Below are positions 14,340 through 26,326 of a stretch of 64,000 nt of DNA, piece by piece; positions within the stretch are counted from its first letter, which is position 1; every line of letters starts with the position of its first letter. The translations under genes and the position numbers were made by a program. The notes beneath the pieces were generated by a model. The model made no database searches. It had not been told where the DNA came from and saw nothing but the letters and a program-made list of their open reading frames with translations. This DNA comes from Datisca glomerata (Eukaryota > Streptophyta > Magnoliopsida > Cucurbitales > Datiscaceae): positions 2,085,148 through 2,149,147 of the forward strand of contig QANY01009128.1 in assembly GCA_003255025.1 (NCBI GenBank), read 5' to 3'.

Positions 14340-16757
14340 CTAGTCATGAATCTCAACCCAACTGCAACCCCGATTCTTTTTCACTCCCCTAGACTTCATC
14401 AAATCCCTAACCATGTTTGCCTCATCCCATCTCCCTGCTTCTGCATACATGTTTGAAAGAAGTATATAATATCCACAATGATGTGGAGTTAGCTCAAATA
14501 AATGCTCTGCTGCAAAACGAGCTAGCTCAACATTTCCATAGATCCTACAAGCCCCCAACAAAGCACCCCAAATATTCACATCTGGTATCATAGGTAAACC
14601 TTTAATAAGGTCCAATGCTTCTTCCATGAAGCCAGCTCTGCCAAGAAGATCCACCATACAAGCAAAGTGCATTTTTGTTGGCTTAATATTTTGGGCCTGC
14701 ATATCCCTGAAGTACTTCCAACCATGCTCGACTAGCCCTCCATGACTACATGCTGACAAAACTGCAATATATGAAACCGAATCATATTGTACACCATCTT
14801 CCCTCATTGCTTCAAAAAGATCGATTGCAGTTCCCATGTCTCCTAGCATTCCAAAACCTAAAATCATAGTGTTCCAAGAAGCTACATCTTTGATAGAAAT
14901 CCGATCAAAAACTTTAGTAGCTAGATCAATTCGCCCACATTTCGTATACAAGTCCAAAAGTGAGTTTGAGACAAAGAGATGAGTGTGCAAAAGATTTCTT
15001 ACCAATAGACCGTGTATCTCTTTGCCTTGCTTGATTGCAGCTAGATTTGCACAGGCTGAGATGACACCAACGAATGAGACAATGTCAGGAACCATATTAG
15101 TAAGCCTCATTTCTGAAAACAAATTCAACGACTCTGAGCATTCGCAGGTTTGAGAATAGCCTAAAATTAGTATATTATACGATACTTCATCTCTAGAACA
15201 AGAAGAGTTGAAAACATTTCGAGCAAGATTTAGGCAACCACATTTTGCATACATGTCTGTTAATGCATTTGAGACAATTATATCAAAGGTCAGACCCATC
15301 CGAGTGGTCTTTGCATGGATCTCTTTTCCCACACAACTAGAACCCAACCGCGAACAGGCAGGAAGAACATTCGTGAAAGTCACAGCATTATGAATTTCAC
15401 CAATAGCTTGCATTTCTCTTACTAGTCTCATTGCTGCCAGCTCAAGCCCGTTTTGAGCAAAATTTGCTATCATAGCATTCCAAGAGACAACATTTCTTTC
15501 ACCCATGTTATAGAACACATTCGATGCTTTGTCTGGATGACCTGATTTAGCATACATATCAATCAATGAGTTTGCAATAAAAACATCAAGTCCCACACCC
15601 ATTCTCACACTGAACCCATGAACTTCTTGTCCAGCGTCAAATTGCTCAAGTTCAACCAACACAGGTAGGACACTAGAAATGGTTATCGAGTTTGGTTTCA
15701 CTCCTGCATCAATCATCATCCTAAACACATACAAGGCATCATTATGATGCCCCTTATAAGCTAGACTAGTGATAATTGAATTCCATGAAACCTCATTCCT
15801 TTCGACCATTTCATAAAAAACTTGCTTTGATGCTTTCACCTTCCCACATTTTCCATATGCATCAACTAGTGCATTGCAAATGGTTATCTGAAGATCTAGA
15901 CCTACTTTTATAACATAACAATGGATCACAGTTGCCATGACTTCATCTTCAAGCACAGCGCAAACCGGTAACACACTAATGACACTAACCAAATTTGGCA
16001 AAAAGTCAGCCCTCAAACTCATCTCCAGAAAAACATCAAGTGCCTGTTCATGAAATCCATTGACAGAAAGCATCCCAATCATCGTATTCCATGAAACAAC
16101 ATCCCTCTCACGCATTTCATCGAACATATTCCAGACATATTTTAAATCCCCACAATTTCCGTAAAGCATTAAAAGTGTATTTCCAACATAGACGTCTAAA
16201 TCAAATCCCACTTTAAACACAAACCCATGAACTTCCATACCTTTCCGGATATCTAAAAAATCAGAGCAAGCCTTGAGAACAAAAGGGAATGTATGATCAT
16301 CAGGCCGAACACCGGTTCGAACCATCGTATTATAGGTCTTGAAATCATCATTTATTCCGGAAATGGAATATGCCCGTATAAGGGTGTTCCACAAGAAACA
16401 AGTGCGGCAAAACCCGACGGTTTGTTTGAACAGAGAGCGAAAGCATGTAGAATCCCTGAAGGCTGCATAGCTGAGAATAAGTGCGGCACAGAGAGAGACA
16501 CTGTGGGGAAGCAATCCATTGAGAATGCCAAATGCGTGGAGTTGTTTAGTTTGGTGAAGAGATTGAGCAGTGGAGCAGAGAGTGAGCAGGCTGAGGTGAG
16601 AGTGAGGGTCTGTGTTCTTCGGGACAAACGAGTATGTCGAGGCACTACGAAGGAGAAGGCGTCGAAGTAGAGCTTTGGTTTGGACATTAGCAATTTGAAA
16701 TTTACGCATGAGTATGTCGTTGTGGCTACTGCGGAAACAAGCATGTCGTTCGTACAC
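14340..16757 (-). CDS. PLS-type pentatricopeptide repeat protein with E motif
   Basis: This uninterrupted frame encodes 805 residues. PPR proteins of this class bind organellar RNA one base per repeat and act in editing or processing. The typical PLS series is visible throughout: VYVGNTLLMLYGNCGDL, RDVVSWNTMIGML, NALVDAYGKCGKVKAS, NVVSWNAMIANFAQNGL, VSNSLLDLYTKCGRIDLA and others. The C-terminal region (HFACMVDLLGRAGFMEEAL, IWGALLGACRIYGN, GYYILLSNMYAEAGRWDEA, GCSWVEI) is the E motif. The N-terminal 50 residues are basic and Ser/Arg-rich, as for mitochondrial or plastid import; Met17 is an alternative start. There is no E+ or DYW domain: the frame stops right after GCSWVEIHD. It is intronless, as usual for the family. 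Confidence 0.93.
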   Translation of the reverse strand: MYERHACFRSSHNDILMRKFQIANVQTKALLRRLLLRSASTYSFVPKNTDPHSHLSLLTLCSTAQSLHQTKQLHAFGILNGLLPHSVSLCAALILSYAAFRDSTCFRSLFKQTVGFCRTCFLWNTLIRAYSISGINDDFKTYNTMVRTGVRPDDHTFPFVLKACSDFLDIRKGMEVHGFVFKVGFDLDVYVGNTLLMLYGNCGDLKYVWNMFDEMRERDVVSWNTMIGMLSVNGFHEQALDVFLEMSLRADFLPNLVSVISVLPVCAVLEDEVMATVIHCYVIKVGLDLQITICNALVDAYGKCGKVKASKQVFYEMVERNEVSWNSIITSLAYKGHHNDALYVFRMMIDAGVKPNSITISSVLPVLVELEQFDAGQEVHGFSVRMGVGLDVFIANSLIDMYAKSGHPDKASNVFYNMGERNVVSWNAMIANFAQNGLELAAMRLVREMQAIGEIHNAVTFTNVLPACSRLGSSCVGKEIHAKTTRMGLTFDIIVSNALTDMYAKCGCLNLARNVFNSSCSRDEVSYNILILGYSQTCECSESLNLFSEMRLTNMVPDIVSFVGVISACANLAAIKQGKEIHGLLVRNLLHTHLFVSNSLLDLYTKCGRIDLATKVFDRISIKDVASWNTMILGFGMLGDMGTAIDLFEAMREDGVQYDSVSYIAVLSACSHGGLVEHGWKYFRDMQAQNIKPTKMHFACMVDLLGRAGFMEEALDLIKGLPMIPDVNIWGALLGACRIYGNVELARFAAEHLFELTPHHCGYYILLSNMYAEAGRWDEANMVRDLMKSRGVKKNRGCSWVEIHD

Positions 16758-16985
16758 CTCAAAATTTAGAGTTTGAGGGCTGGCTTTTTGCTAAATTTGA
16801 TTAGCACACTAGTGTGTTGCGGGCCCGGTTTGTGCTGTGCTCCAAGATGAAATCATGGCGATTCGGATCCATTGTTATGTTAAGAAACACTTCATTTTTT
16901 GGTTGAGAAATTACGTCAGAAATAGCTTGCAAGAAAAAATTGATATTAGTATTCTTTGATATTTTTTAAATGAAACGCCACCTTT
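16758..16985. other. Promoter-side flank of the PPR gene
   Basis: A short flank directly upstream of the PPR start that should contain its promoter. No motif stands out before the palindromic boxes begin near 16988. Confidence 0.4.
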
Positions 16986-16987
16986 TT

Positions 16988-17137
16988 GTTAGGAGAGACG
17001 ACCAGAAGAATGTCCAATGCTATACCTCTGGTCAAACGAAAAATTATTGTTAGACTTTGGTCTAACATTCTATCGTTCAAATCTATATTCGCTAGATCAG
17101 AATCTAATGAAAAGAATTCGTTAGACTTCGGTCTAGC
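16988..17137. repeat. Array of 18-bp near-palindromes
   Basis: Four boxes of one pattern occur about 30-40 bp apart: 17020-17037 (CTATACCTCTGGTCAAAC), 17049-17066 (GTTAGACTTTGGTCTAAC), 17091-17108 (GCTAGATCAGAATCTAAT) and 17120-17137 (GTTAGACTTCGGTCTAGC). They are imperfect palindromes with TAGAC/GTCTA arms and a variable centre. The same box type is present in P450 intron 2 and near 40.9 kb. I take them as a relic of one dispersed element family; this is inference from the shared pattern. Confidence 0.5.
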
Positions 17138-17199
17138 AGTCTCTAATTTTAATAGAAAAAAAATAAATTATGTAGAAAAAGAATTCTGATTTTCTATTT

Positions 17200-19992
17200 C
17201 ATAGTTAATTGATTTACCATCCATATTAGATTATGTATATAAAATTCGGTTACACTAAGCTAGGAAAGATCACAACTAATTTTCTTAACATTAGGATCAG
17301 ATTATTAGCCTGATTTTCTCTACCAAATATCCTAGAAAATCTCATAATATCTCTTTCCGAGATTTCCTACACTCCCCCTCAAGCTGGTGAATATGGATCA
17401 TTCATTCCCAACTAGCTAACATTCTCATGAAACATGTTGGTACACAATCCTTTTGTCATCACATCTGTAAGTTGAAGCCCTGTCGGAACATATAGAGTGC
17501 AAATCAGTCCACTGTCTAGCTTCTCTTTAATAAAACGCATGTCTATCTCTATATGTTTCGTTCGGTCATGTTGCACTGGGTTGTGGGCTATACTTATAGT
17601 TGATTTGTTGTCACGGCATAGTTTCATTGGTTTGCTCCATTAAATTTTCAAATCCTTTAGGATAATTTTGACCCACAATAACTCACATACTGCACTGCCA
17701 TAGCTATGAATCCTACTTCAGCACTTGACCTTGCAACAACACTATGTTTCTTACTTTTCCAAGATATCAGGTTTCCTCCAAGAAATGTACAATAGCCCAA
17801 AGTTGATATCCTGTCGACTGGAGACCCTACAAAGTCTGCATCTGTATAGACTGTTAGATCAATTTCATATCCTTTTTTGAATAAAATTCCTTTCCAAGGG
17901 TGCGCCTTTAAGCAATGAAGTACTCAGTAGACTGCCTGTAGGTGAATTTCTCTAGGATCATGCATAAATTGACTAATAACGTTGACTGAGTAAGCTATAT
18001 CTGACCTAGTATGTGCAAGATAGATGAGTTTTCCAACAAGTCTTTTGTACATCTCTTTGTCTACTGCTTTATCTCCAAGAGCCTCACTTAATCTATGATT
18101 TTGTTCAATGGGAGTTCCAACTGGTTTGCTAGCTGTCATGCATGTTTCTTCGAGCATGTCAGTAACATACTTTTGTTGAGAGATAATAATTCCCTTCCTT
18201 GATCGAGCCACCTCAATTCCAAGAAAATACTTCAATCTTACTAAATCTTTTATTTCAAATTCTCTGCTTAGACACCTCTTCAAGGCCTCCTTCTATACTT
18301 CATAATTCCAGTCACTATAATGCCATCCACGAATACAATTAAAACAGTGACTCCCCTTGACTTTGCTTGTAGCCACTAGCTATCATCACCTTGGCAAACC
18401 GTCCAAACCAAGCACGTAGGGATTGTTTCAGCCCATATAATTCCTTTTTTAATCGACAAACCTTGTTCTTGTCAAACTCACTAAATCTCGGTGGAATGTT
18501 CATATAAATCTCCTCTTCTAATTCTCCGTGAAGGAAGGCATTCTTCACATCATATTGTTGCAATTCCCAATCAAAATTAACAGCCAAAGACAGCAAAATC
18601 CTCATTGTATTCATATTAGCTACATGAGCAAACATTTATTGATAATCCACTCCATATGTCTGTGTGTATCCTTTTGCAACTAACCTCGCATTGTAGCATT
18701 TTAGGGACTCATCTGCCTTAAATTTTACTGTGTACACCCACTTACAGCCACTATTTTCTTGTCTTTTGGTAAATCAATCAATTCCCAAGTCTCATTCTTC
18801 TCTAATGCATCCATTTCAGCTTCCATAGCAAGTCTCCGCTCTTTCTTTGATAATGCTTCAGATAATGATCTAGGAAATAGGAATTGTGTTTAAGGTGGAG
18901 AAAGAACATTGATGGCTTGGGGAAAATTCTCAAATGACACAAAGTGTGACAATGGGTATATTGGTCTTTTAGTGCATTCTCGGGTTTTTTCCCTTAAGCA
19001 ATAGGTGGTTGTAGGTCTTGGTCAAGGCAATGTGGTTCAGGGTTAGTAGAAAAATGGTTTGTTAATTCACTTACCTCATTTCCGGAGTTTGGTCCAGAGA
19101 ATTGTTCTTGCTTTGTAGTCACAATGTCATCTCCTTTCCTTGTATACATTTTGTCAAATCGGAACCAGTCATAGATTTTCCATCTCCTTCCCTTTTTTCT
19201 TCCAACTCATCAGATTGTGGAATGGACTTATGATGATTTTGAGACTCAGGTTTAGACGACTCAGGATTGGGCAACTCTAGAGGTGAAAAGTTTGACTCAT
19301 TATCTTCAAGAGTATGTAACTCCCCTTAAAGATAAGGAGTGGTGAAATAAGACTTATTTTCAACAAATGTAACATCCGTTGAGATATGAGATTTTCTAGT
19401 AGGAGGATGATAACATTATAACCATTTTGAGTAAATGAGTACCCTACGAAGACACACTTAATAGCACGAGAATCTAACTTACCACAATTATGACTATGAA
19501 CATGGACAAAGGAGTTACACCCAAAAGCCCTAGGGGTGAGGTTAAAGGAAGATCGAGTATCAGGGTAGAATTTGGACAGATTTTCTAGTGGACTTTGACC
19601 CTCAGACCCTGGAAGGAATTCTGTTTATAATATAAGCTAATGTGAGCACAGCTTCTTCCTAATATATTTTTGGTACATTTTGTTGAAACAATAAGGCTTT
19701 AATGCATTCAAGAAGATGTAGATTTTTTCTTTCTGCCACTCAATTTTGTTGTGGAGTGGTGATACAAGATGATTCATGTATAATTCATTCCTTTTGAAAA
19801 TTTAGACTCAAAATTTGATTGAAATAATCACGAGCATTGTCCGAACGAAAGTGCTTTATCTTGGTGCCAAATTGATTTTGAATCATTGTATGAAAGATAG
19901 GAAAAATATGACTCACATCAAACTTATTTTTTGAGCAAATAGATCTAAGAGACTCTTGTGTAATCATTAATAAATGTGACAAACCACTTAGC
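17200..19992 (-). mobile_element. Truncated Ty1-copia retrotransposon, 3' half with LTR start
   Basis: On the minus strand, from high to low coordinates, there are integrase (about 19990-19550; WFVTFIN, HFRSDNARDYF), the linker to reverse transcriptase, RT (18635-17924; QQYDVKNAFLHGELEEEIYM, LKKELYGLKQSLRAWF, YFLGIEVARSRKG) and RNase H (17627-17412; RTKHIEIDMRFIKEK, LTDVMTKGL). The polypurine tract follows at 17372-17382, then the LTR beginning TGTAGGAAATC at 17371. Several stops and frameshifts make it inactive. The right side ends inside integrase at about 19992, exactly where another copia LTR begins, and gag and the 5' LTR are not seen on this side. The outer LTR edge near 17200 or below is not defined. 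Confidence 0.88.
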
Positions 19993-22900
19993 GTTGGGGG
20001 TTATGCACTCAAATGATGTGTCTTGACATTTTGATATGAAATTTAACGAGGATTACATTTTTCTTATATTTGTTCTTTTAAATTATTGTTGAATAATTTA
20101 TATTTGAAAGTTTCATATTCATTAGTGAGACTATGATCTTGTATTAGTACGAGAGGATTACGATCATAGATAATGAATAAAATTGTCAGCAATATATTAA
20201 AGTTTGAATCTTTAATGAATGGTTGCTAATACGATTCACTAAGCATTATGAATGCGTGTGATCTAGATCTGGATCATTGATGTGGATATACATCTTAGTG
20301 AATGTACTTTATAAAGTAAGATTATATATGACAGGTTCGATGTGAATTAATATCTTTATTAACATCAATTCGATGATCATATGTAGATCAATCTGAATCC
20401 TGAGTATTCATGAACTCATATGTATGTCTACTAGATCTTTTGATTCACTCGTTAATGTCTGTTTGTTAATCAGGCTGATGACTTTTGTTTTGGAGATTCA
20501 ATTATGTGGATGGCTGGTGACATGATCTTACAAGATTTAGAATCTAAGTTAACGGATCGTATATTGATTCCCTTAAGTGTTAATTCTGGAACTGAATGAT
20601 TATTGAGCTCAAATTTATAATAAAATTATAAATTAGCCATTCACTAGTGAATTAATGATAAGGGTAAACAGTATTTTTGATCTGTTCTAATTTATGAACT
20701 AATAATTGAAGGACAGAACTACGTGAAATGATTATGCCAGTGGACTACATGATAACAATATGTGAATAATTTCTATAATCTCTAAGAGTGCAATTCCATA
20801 TTTATAGTGGAGTAATAATGAAATTAATAAATAAGATTATTTAATTAATAATCTGATTTATTGGAGCTTAGAATATAGGTCAATGGTCCCTAAGTCACAT
20901 CTATACTACGTTGTCTAGGGTGTGAATATTTTCAGGACATGAGAAAATGACTGACTTACAAAAGAAATTTTTATTCTGGGACAAGTACATAATTATGAGA
21001 TAATTATGTATGATTAATTAATTAAGAATTAATTAATTAAATTATTTATATATTTAAATATAATTTTTTAAAATTATATATATATATAAATAATTATCAA
21101 TAAGTGAGACAAAATATCTAATTTGTGAAATTAGATAATTAGATTATTATAAGATAATAATTTAAATCAACTAAATATGTTATTTGTGAAATAATAAATA
21201 AATTAGTTGATAAGGATAATCAGATATGCTAATTTTGAATTAACTGATATCTAGATAATTATCTGATTAAAATAAATATTTAATAATAGTAATTATCACG
21301 TCTCAATCATTGATAGGGTATCAGAAATTAACATGAACTATTGTGGTACCATGTGGCATTATAGTAGTGAGTGTGCAACACTATATAGTGCCATGTGGCA
21401 CTATAGTAGTGAGTGTGCAACACTATATAGTGCCATGTGGCACTGCAGTTGTGAATAATTGTAGTGAGTGTTACTGCAATTGATAATTCTATAATAAAAT
21501 ATTATTTCATTTTATCCCTAAAAATTTAATACCTCATTATCTAGAATATATACAGATATTATTTTAATGACCTTGATTGTTGAACGAAGTGGAGAGAATC
21601 AGTTGATCAAATTATCAGTTTGTCAATCAAGAATTGAATTGAGAACATGATTTGTATCAGAGAGATTTTCTACTGTGATTAAACGTTAATCAAATCTTTA
21701 AAAGAACAATCATCACGTTCTTTTATAGAATCGTCTCACTAAAGTCATTCTTAGTAAATCACTAGATCTCATTTGTTGAGAACATCTAAAGACAGAAAAA
21801 ATGTCATGTAATATCTTCGTTAAAACTCAGACTCATTTAATTATCCATTTAAATTTTTGAAATTAATGTAATTTTAAATTGATTATTATTTTTTTATTTT
21901 ATGAAAATTAAAAATTAATTAGTTGATTGAGTTTGACCCAATTTTGACCAAATCAAATAAATTATTTATTTGACTAAGTGAAAGTCAACTATATTAAAAG
22001 AATAATTATAGAAATTATTTTACTTAAGAAAAATAGTTTTTCTAATTAAAAAGGGTTTTATTCAAAACTTGAAGATTATGAAGATGAACATTAGGAGGAG
22101 AAGACAATATTTGAGAAATATGTATTCTTGAAGTCCGCTTTATAATTTTATTTTATTTTATTTCAAGGGTTATAATTTAGAAATACTCAATAGTCACTCG
22201 GTTCATTATTATTATATTTAATTGTTATGTTTGATAACATGTCCATACATTAGTCGATCACATGTCATACATGAAAATCCTACACAATTTTATTTAATCA
22301 TGTATCTCATCTGTAGAAACATTATTTATTAAGATTGTCCTAATATGGTTATATGTTTTATTTTATGAAATCAATTGCATGTAAACTGCTAAGTTTTAAC
22401 TAGTTAAAACTTGGTGATCACACTAAACTTGGCTATAGTAACTTTTAGGTCAACCAACTTTAGTAAAAGAGTTTTATTAAAGTTTGATAAATATAATTAA
22501 TTAGTTAATCTAAATTCACCAAATTATGAGTTATACGCTTCAGAAAGTTAAATGAACTTAGACCAATAAGCGTGGATTAACTGATAATTAAATATTTATA
22601 GAGTTATTATTTTAACTAGTAATTAATTTGGAATTAATTGATTAGTTAAAATAGAGACACATTATCTTAAAATAGTGAGTGAGAGAAGGTTGATATGTCA
22701 ATGTAACCTATGGTCTTCATCATTAGTACAACACCATGAGGTGCAGTGAGGGTCTCGAGATGACTTTGTTTTCATCCCCCTAAGGAAGGTTTTGAGTTGT
22801 ACCAATACTAAGGTTGGACTTCTTAAGAAGATAGGAGGAAGTGATGTAGTTTAGTTGACCGACCCGAAAGCGACATATTCTAAATGAAATCATTAAATCT

Positions 22901-24022
22901 GAAATGATGGGTTACACTCACAAAGTCACAATTAAACTTTCATGTGGATAGTTGTGACTTGACCGAACAAGCGATACCTTATTGTTAAAAGAGAAAATAT
23001 GAGTTATTTTAAGTTTTAATTAATAAGGATGAGAATATCTCATATACAGTCTGAGGTTAATCTGACCGACCCTAAGGCGGCACATCAATCATTGAATTGT
23101 TTTATTGTGATTAGTAAATGATAAATTTATGTGTTTATTATGATTGCATTCATGCATCATGTTTACTTTTCAAATTTTAGATATTTATCAATTATATTGA
23201 ATCATATATGTTTTAAATTTCAGTTATCAATATTTTGTCTATCATGGGCAACCTTGTTACTGCTTTACTCGCTCTTAAAAAATTGAATGGTGATAATTTC
23301 GTTCGTTGGAAATCAAATATGAACTTAATGCTAATTTGTGATAACCATAAATTCGTTCTTATTGAAAAATGTCCTGAGTAGCCCGCTGCTAACACCCCTG
23401 AGAATGTTAGGGACAAATATGATGCTTGAATCATATCAACAACAAGGCGAAATGCTACATGCTTGTGAGCATGTATGATGTTCTGAGAACCAAGCATGAA
23501 AGCATGGAGACTGCCTATGAGATTCTAGAATCTTTACAGGCAATGTTTGGGCAGCAGTCCGATCAAAGTCGTCATAAAGCCACTAGGAGCTATATGATAA
23601 CTACGATGAGGAAGGGTACTTCTGTTCAAGAACATGTTTTGAACATGATCAACATAATGCGCAAGGCAGAAGTACATGGGGTGACCATTGATGAGCGGAC
23701 TCAAATTAGCATCATACTAGAGTCGCTCACACTAACTTTTTCTTCGTTCACGACCAACTATGTTATGAACAAGTTGCAATTCAACATGACCTAATTGTTG
23801 AATGAACTATAGACTTTTGAGTCACTCAACCTTATCATGATCAAAGAGGGCGGGGCAAATGTTGTCGAGCAAAAATCTTTTTCCAATATTATTAAAAATA
23901 AGAAAATGAAGAAGAGCAATGATAAGGAAAAGAGAAGAACAAAAGAGTAAAGAAATCCAAGACATTGCTGAATACCAAGAAGAACAAGAAAGACAGCAAA
24001 CCTAAAGGAAAATGTTTCTAAT
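19993..24022 (+). mobile_element. 5' half of a Ty1-copia element (LTR, leader, gag)
   Basis: The sequence from about 19993 matches, with many small changes, the 3' LTR of the element at 59.7 kb (shared phrases such as ATGAATGGTTGCT and TAAGCATTATGAATGC), so it is the 5' LTR of the same family. The untranslated leader runs to about 23244, and a pseudogenic gag follows (23245-24000; LKKLNGDNFVRWKSNMN, then MFGQQSDQSRHKATRSYM). Stops and a frameshift break gag. The element stops at the zinc-knuckle position (GKCF) near 24022, where Helitron helicase sequence takes over, and the copia does not resume. It appears to have cut the minus-strand copia integrase at its left edge. Confidence 0.8.
21349..21440. 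repeat. 42-bp tandem repeat within the LTR
   Basis: The phrase CCATGTGGCA recurs at 21349, 21391 and 21433 with nearly identical 42-bp units between (GTAGTGAGTGTGCAACACTA). It lies inside the 5' LTR. The matching zone of the other LTR copy (about 61010-61190) is also rich in GGCACACT/CAGTG words. Confidence 0.85.
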
Positions 24023-25195
24023 TATATGGGATGAAGCACCGATGGCTACAAAATTCATAATTGAAACTCTAGATAGATCTCTTAGTGATATTCGAGAATC
24101 ATCTGAATTATTTGAAGGAAAAGTTATTGTACTTGGGGGTGATTTTCGACAGGTATTACCAATCTTACCGAGAGTAACAAGGCAACAAACTGTTAATGTT
24201 AGTTTGGTTAGATCGTATCTCTGGAAGAATATGGAGATATTTCAATTGGTTCAGAAAAACGCGCTCAGAATGGCGAAGGTTTTGCTAATTTCCTGTTAAG
24301 GATTGGAAATGGAACTGAAGCAATAGATAATGAGGACTTTATCACCTTACCAGAAGAAATAGTGATTCAGGAAGATGATCCAGATACTGTGGAGCTCATG
24401 CTTATTAATTTAGTGTTTCCAAACCTATCAGACAATGTGTCATTAGCTGAATATATGACATAACGTGCGATCCTGTCAACCACTAATGAATATGTGGACC
24501 ACGTGAATGAAAAAATGATCGGATTTTTTCCTGGAGATGTCGTAGCGTTTATGAGTTTTAATGAGGCTGTTGATGATACGGATAACTATTATCAGCTAGA
24601 ATTTCTGAATTCATTGGTACCAAATGGTGTTCCTCCATATAGATTAGTCTTGAAGAAAAAATATCCGATCATGCTATTGCGAAACGTAGACTTAGCTAAT
24701 GGTTTATGCAATGGAACTAGGCTGGTTATCCATGACTTTGGAAAAAATCTAATACATGCAAAGATATCATTTGGCCAATACATTGGGAAAGATGTTTTCA
24801 TTTCAAGAATTCCATTGAATCTAGCGAACGATGAAAGCTACAAATTCAAATTTAAGAGGAAACAGTTTCATGTGTGCCTCTATTTCGTAATGACAAGCAA
24901 TAAAGCTCAAGGACAAACAGTTCCTCATGTTAGTGTCTATCTTCCTCAACACGTGTTTTCTCACGGACAATTATATGTTGCTCTTTCACGAGATATTCTG
25001 ATGTCATCAGCAAACGTTTTAGTTAAACCAAAGGATGTGAGGCATATAAAGATACAATATGTACAAAAATATTGTATATAAAGAAATATTTGATGTATAA
25101 ATGACGTTACAATTCCAAAGTCTATCCATTAAATTATAAATAAACGTGATTGTTTCAATTACCTAACACGTGCAACGTATGTGAGGAATATCTAG
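24018..25195 (+). mobile_element. Helitron 3' fragment with Pif1-like helicase pseudogene
   Basis: The reading 24018-25081 is the C-terminal half of a Pif1-type helicase from a Helitron. Visible are the Walker B segment IIWDEAPMA, GGDFRQVLPILPR, then after a frameshift near 24270 FLLRIGNGTEAID, FFPGDVVAFMSFNEA, LRNVDLANGLCNGTRL, MTSNKAQGQT and HGQLYVALSR. An in-frame TAA near 24461 also breaks it. After the stop at 25079-25081 comes a Helitron-like terminus: a short stem-loop (CACGTGCAACGTATGTG, 25168-25184) and, 8 bp later, CTAG at 25192-25195 followed by T. No Rep domain or 5' TC end is present, so the 5' part is lost. The left border fuses directly to copia gag. Confidence 0.85.
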
Positions 25196-25588
25196 TTTAT
25201 TTAAAAATACTCCACTTTTCATAATTTTTAATGAGTAAAAATTCTCCTCATTTCGCAATTAAGTATCCATTTTGAAATCATCAAAATGAATTAAAAATGT
25301 CAATTTTTGAAAAATCTTCCCCTCAATGTATGCATTTTTTAAATAAAAAGATTTCATTTTTTAAAATGCATATAAAAATATAAAAATAAATAAATTCATG
25401 TGATTTCTTGAAAATCAAAATTATTATGAAGGTTGAACTTATATCCTTGTCTACGTGTGCCATTATACTCATATGTACATTTTCATGTTTATTTGCAATC
25501 GGACTTCCCTTTTCCTTAGGTTTTTCTTTGAAGTACATCCTCTCTTAATGAGTAGCTTTCGAAATTTTTTTGTGAAGTGCATTAAATC
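25196..25588. other. AT-rich spacer between Helitron and minus-strand copia gag
   Basis: Low-complexity AT-rich sequence without a recognised gene. It may belong to the downstream gag-pol region of the minus-strand copia, but no conserved motif is readable. Confidence 0.4.
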
Positions 25589-26325
25589 TTAGTCTTCATC
25601 TTCAATTTCGCTCTCAATGGATGCGACTTTGAATAATAGATTTTCTCCTTTTACATAGTCCATATCTTCTTCCATGTTCTCAATTTCATGAGTCACCAAT
25701 GATCTCATGAGTTCTTCAAGTGAAAACGTCTTAAGGTATTTCACTTCTTGAATAATAATTGCTTTGTTCTCCCATGTCATAGATAATGGCCTAAGAACTT
25801 TACTCACTAAATCACTATTAGTAAAGGTCTTACCAAGAGAGTTAAGAGAATTTACAATTTATTGAAACGTGCAAACATGTCTTCAATACTTTCAATTCTA
25901 CGCACATACTCACGTATGAGAATATCAATCTTAGAGTCTTTAATCTCATGTGTACCTTCATGTGTGATTTCTAATACATGCCAAATGTCTTTTACAGATT
26001 CATACATACAAATACAATTATATTCGTTTACACTTAAGACACAATATAAAATATTTATAGCTTGAGCATTTAAAGACAATTTAATTTTGTCGTTCTTGGT
26101 CAAATCTTGTGACTTAGGCACATAGAGATCATTTTCGATAATTTTTCACAAATTATAATCAATTGATTCAATAAAAGTTCTCATTCTAATTTTCCAAAAT
26201 TTAAAATCTACTCCATCGAAAAATGGAGGTTTTCAATTTGAGTGTCATTGTTGAAAATTAAAAGACGATGCCATCGCTCAAGACTATTAAGTCTTAGACA
26301 TTTGAGCATCAGGCTCTGATATCAA
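25589..26325 (-). mobile_element. Ty1-copia gag fragment with primer-binding site
   Basis: Reading the minus strand from 26325 downward there is a tRNA-Met-type primer-binding site (TTGATATCAGAGCC, 26325-26312; the canonical form is TGGTATCAGAGC), then gag: FFDGVDFKFWKIRMRTFIES, NDKIKLSLNAQAINILYC, YESVKDIWHVLEITHEGT, MFARFNKL, and the continuation LSMTWENKAIIIQEVKYLKT with LEELMRSLVTHE. This is the UBN2-type gag of copia. Frameshifts and stops (for example after ESIDYNL) make it a pseudogene. No pol follows on the left, so only the 5' end survives. Confidence 0.82.
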
Positions 26326-26326
26326 T

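Noticed and set aside
16293..16670. Frames on both strands overlapping the PPR N-terminus
   Set aside because: They are shadows of the 805-residue PPR frame.
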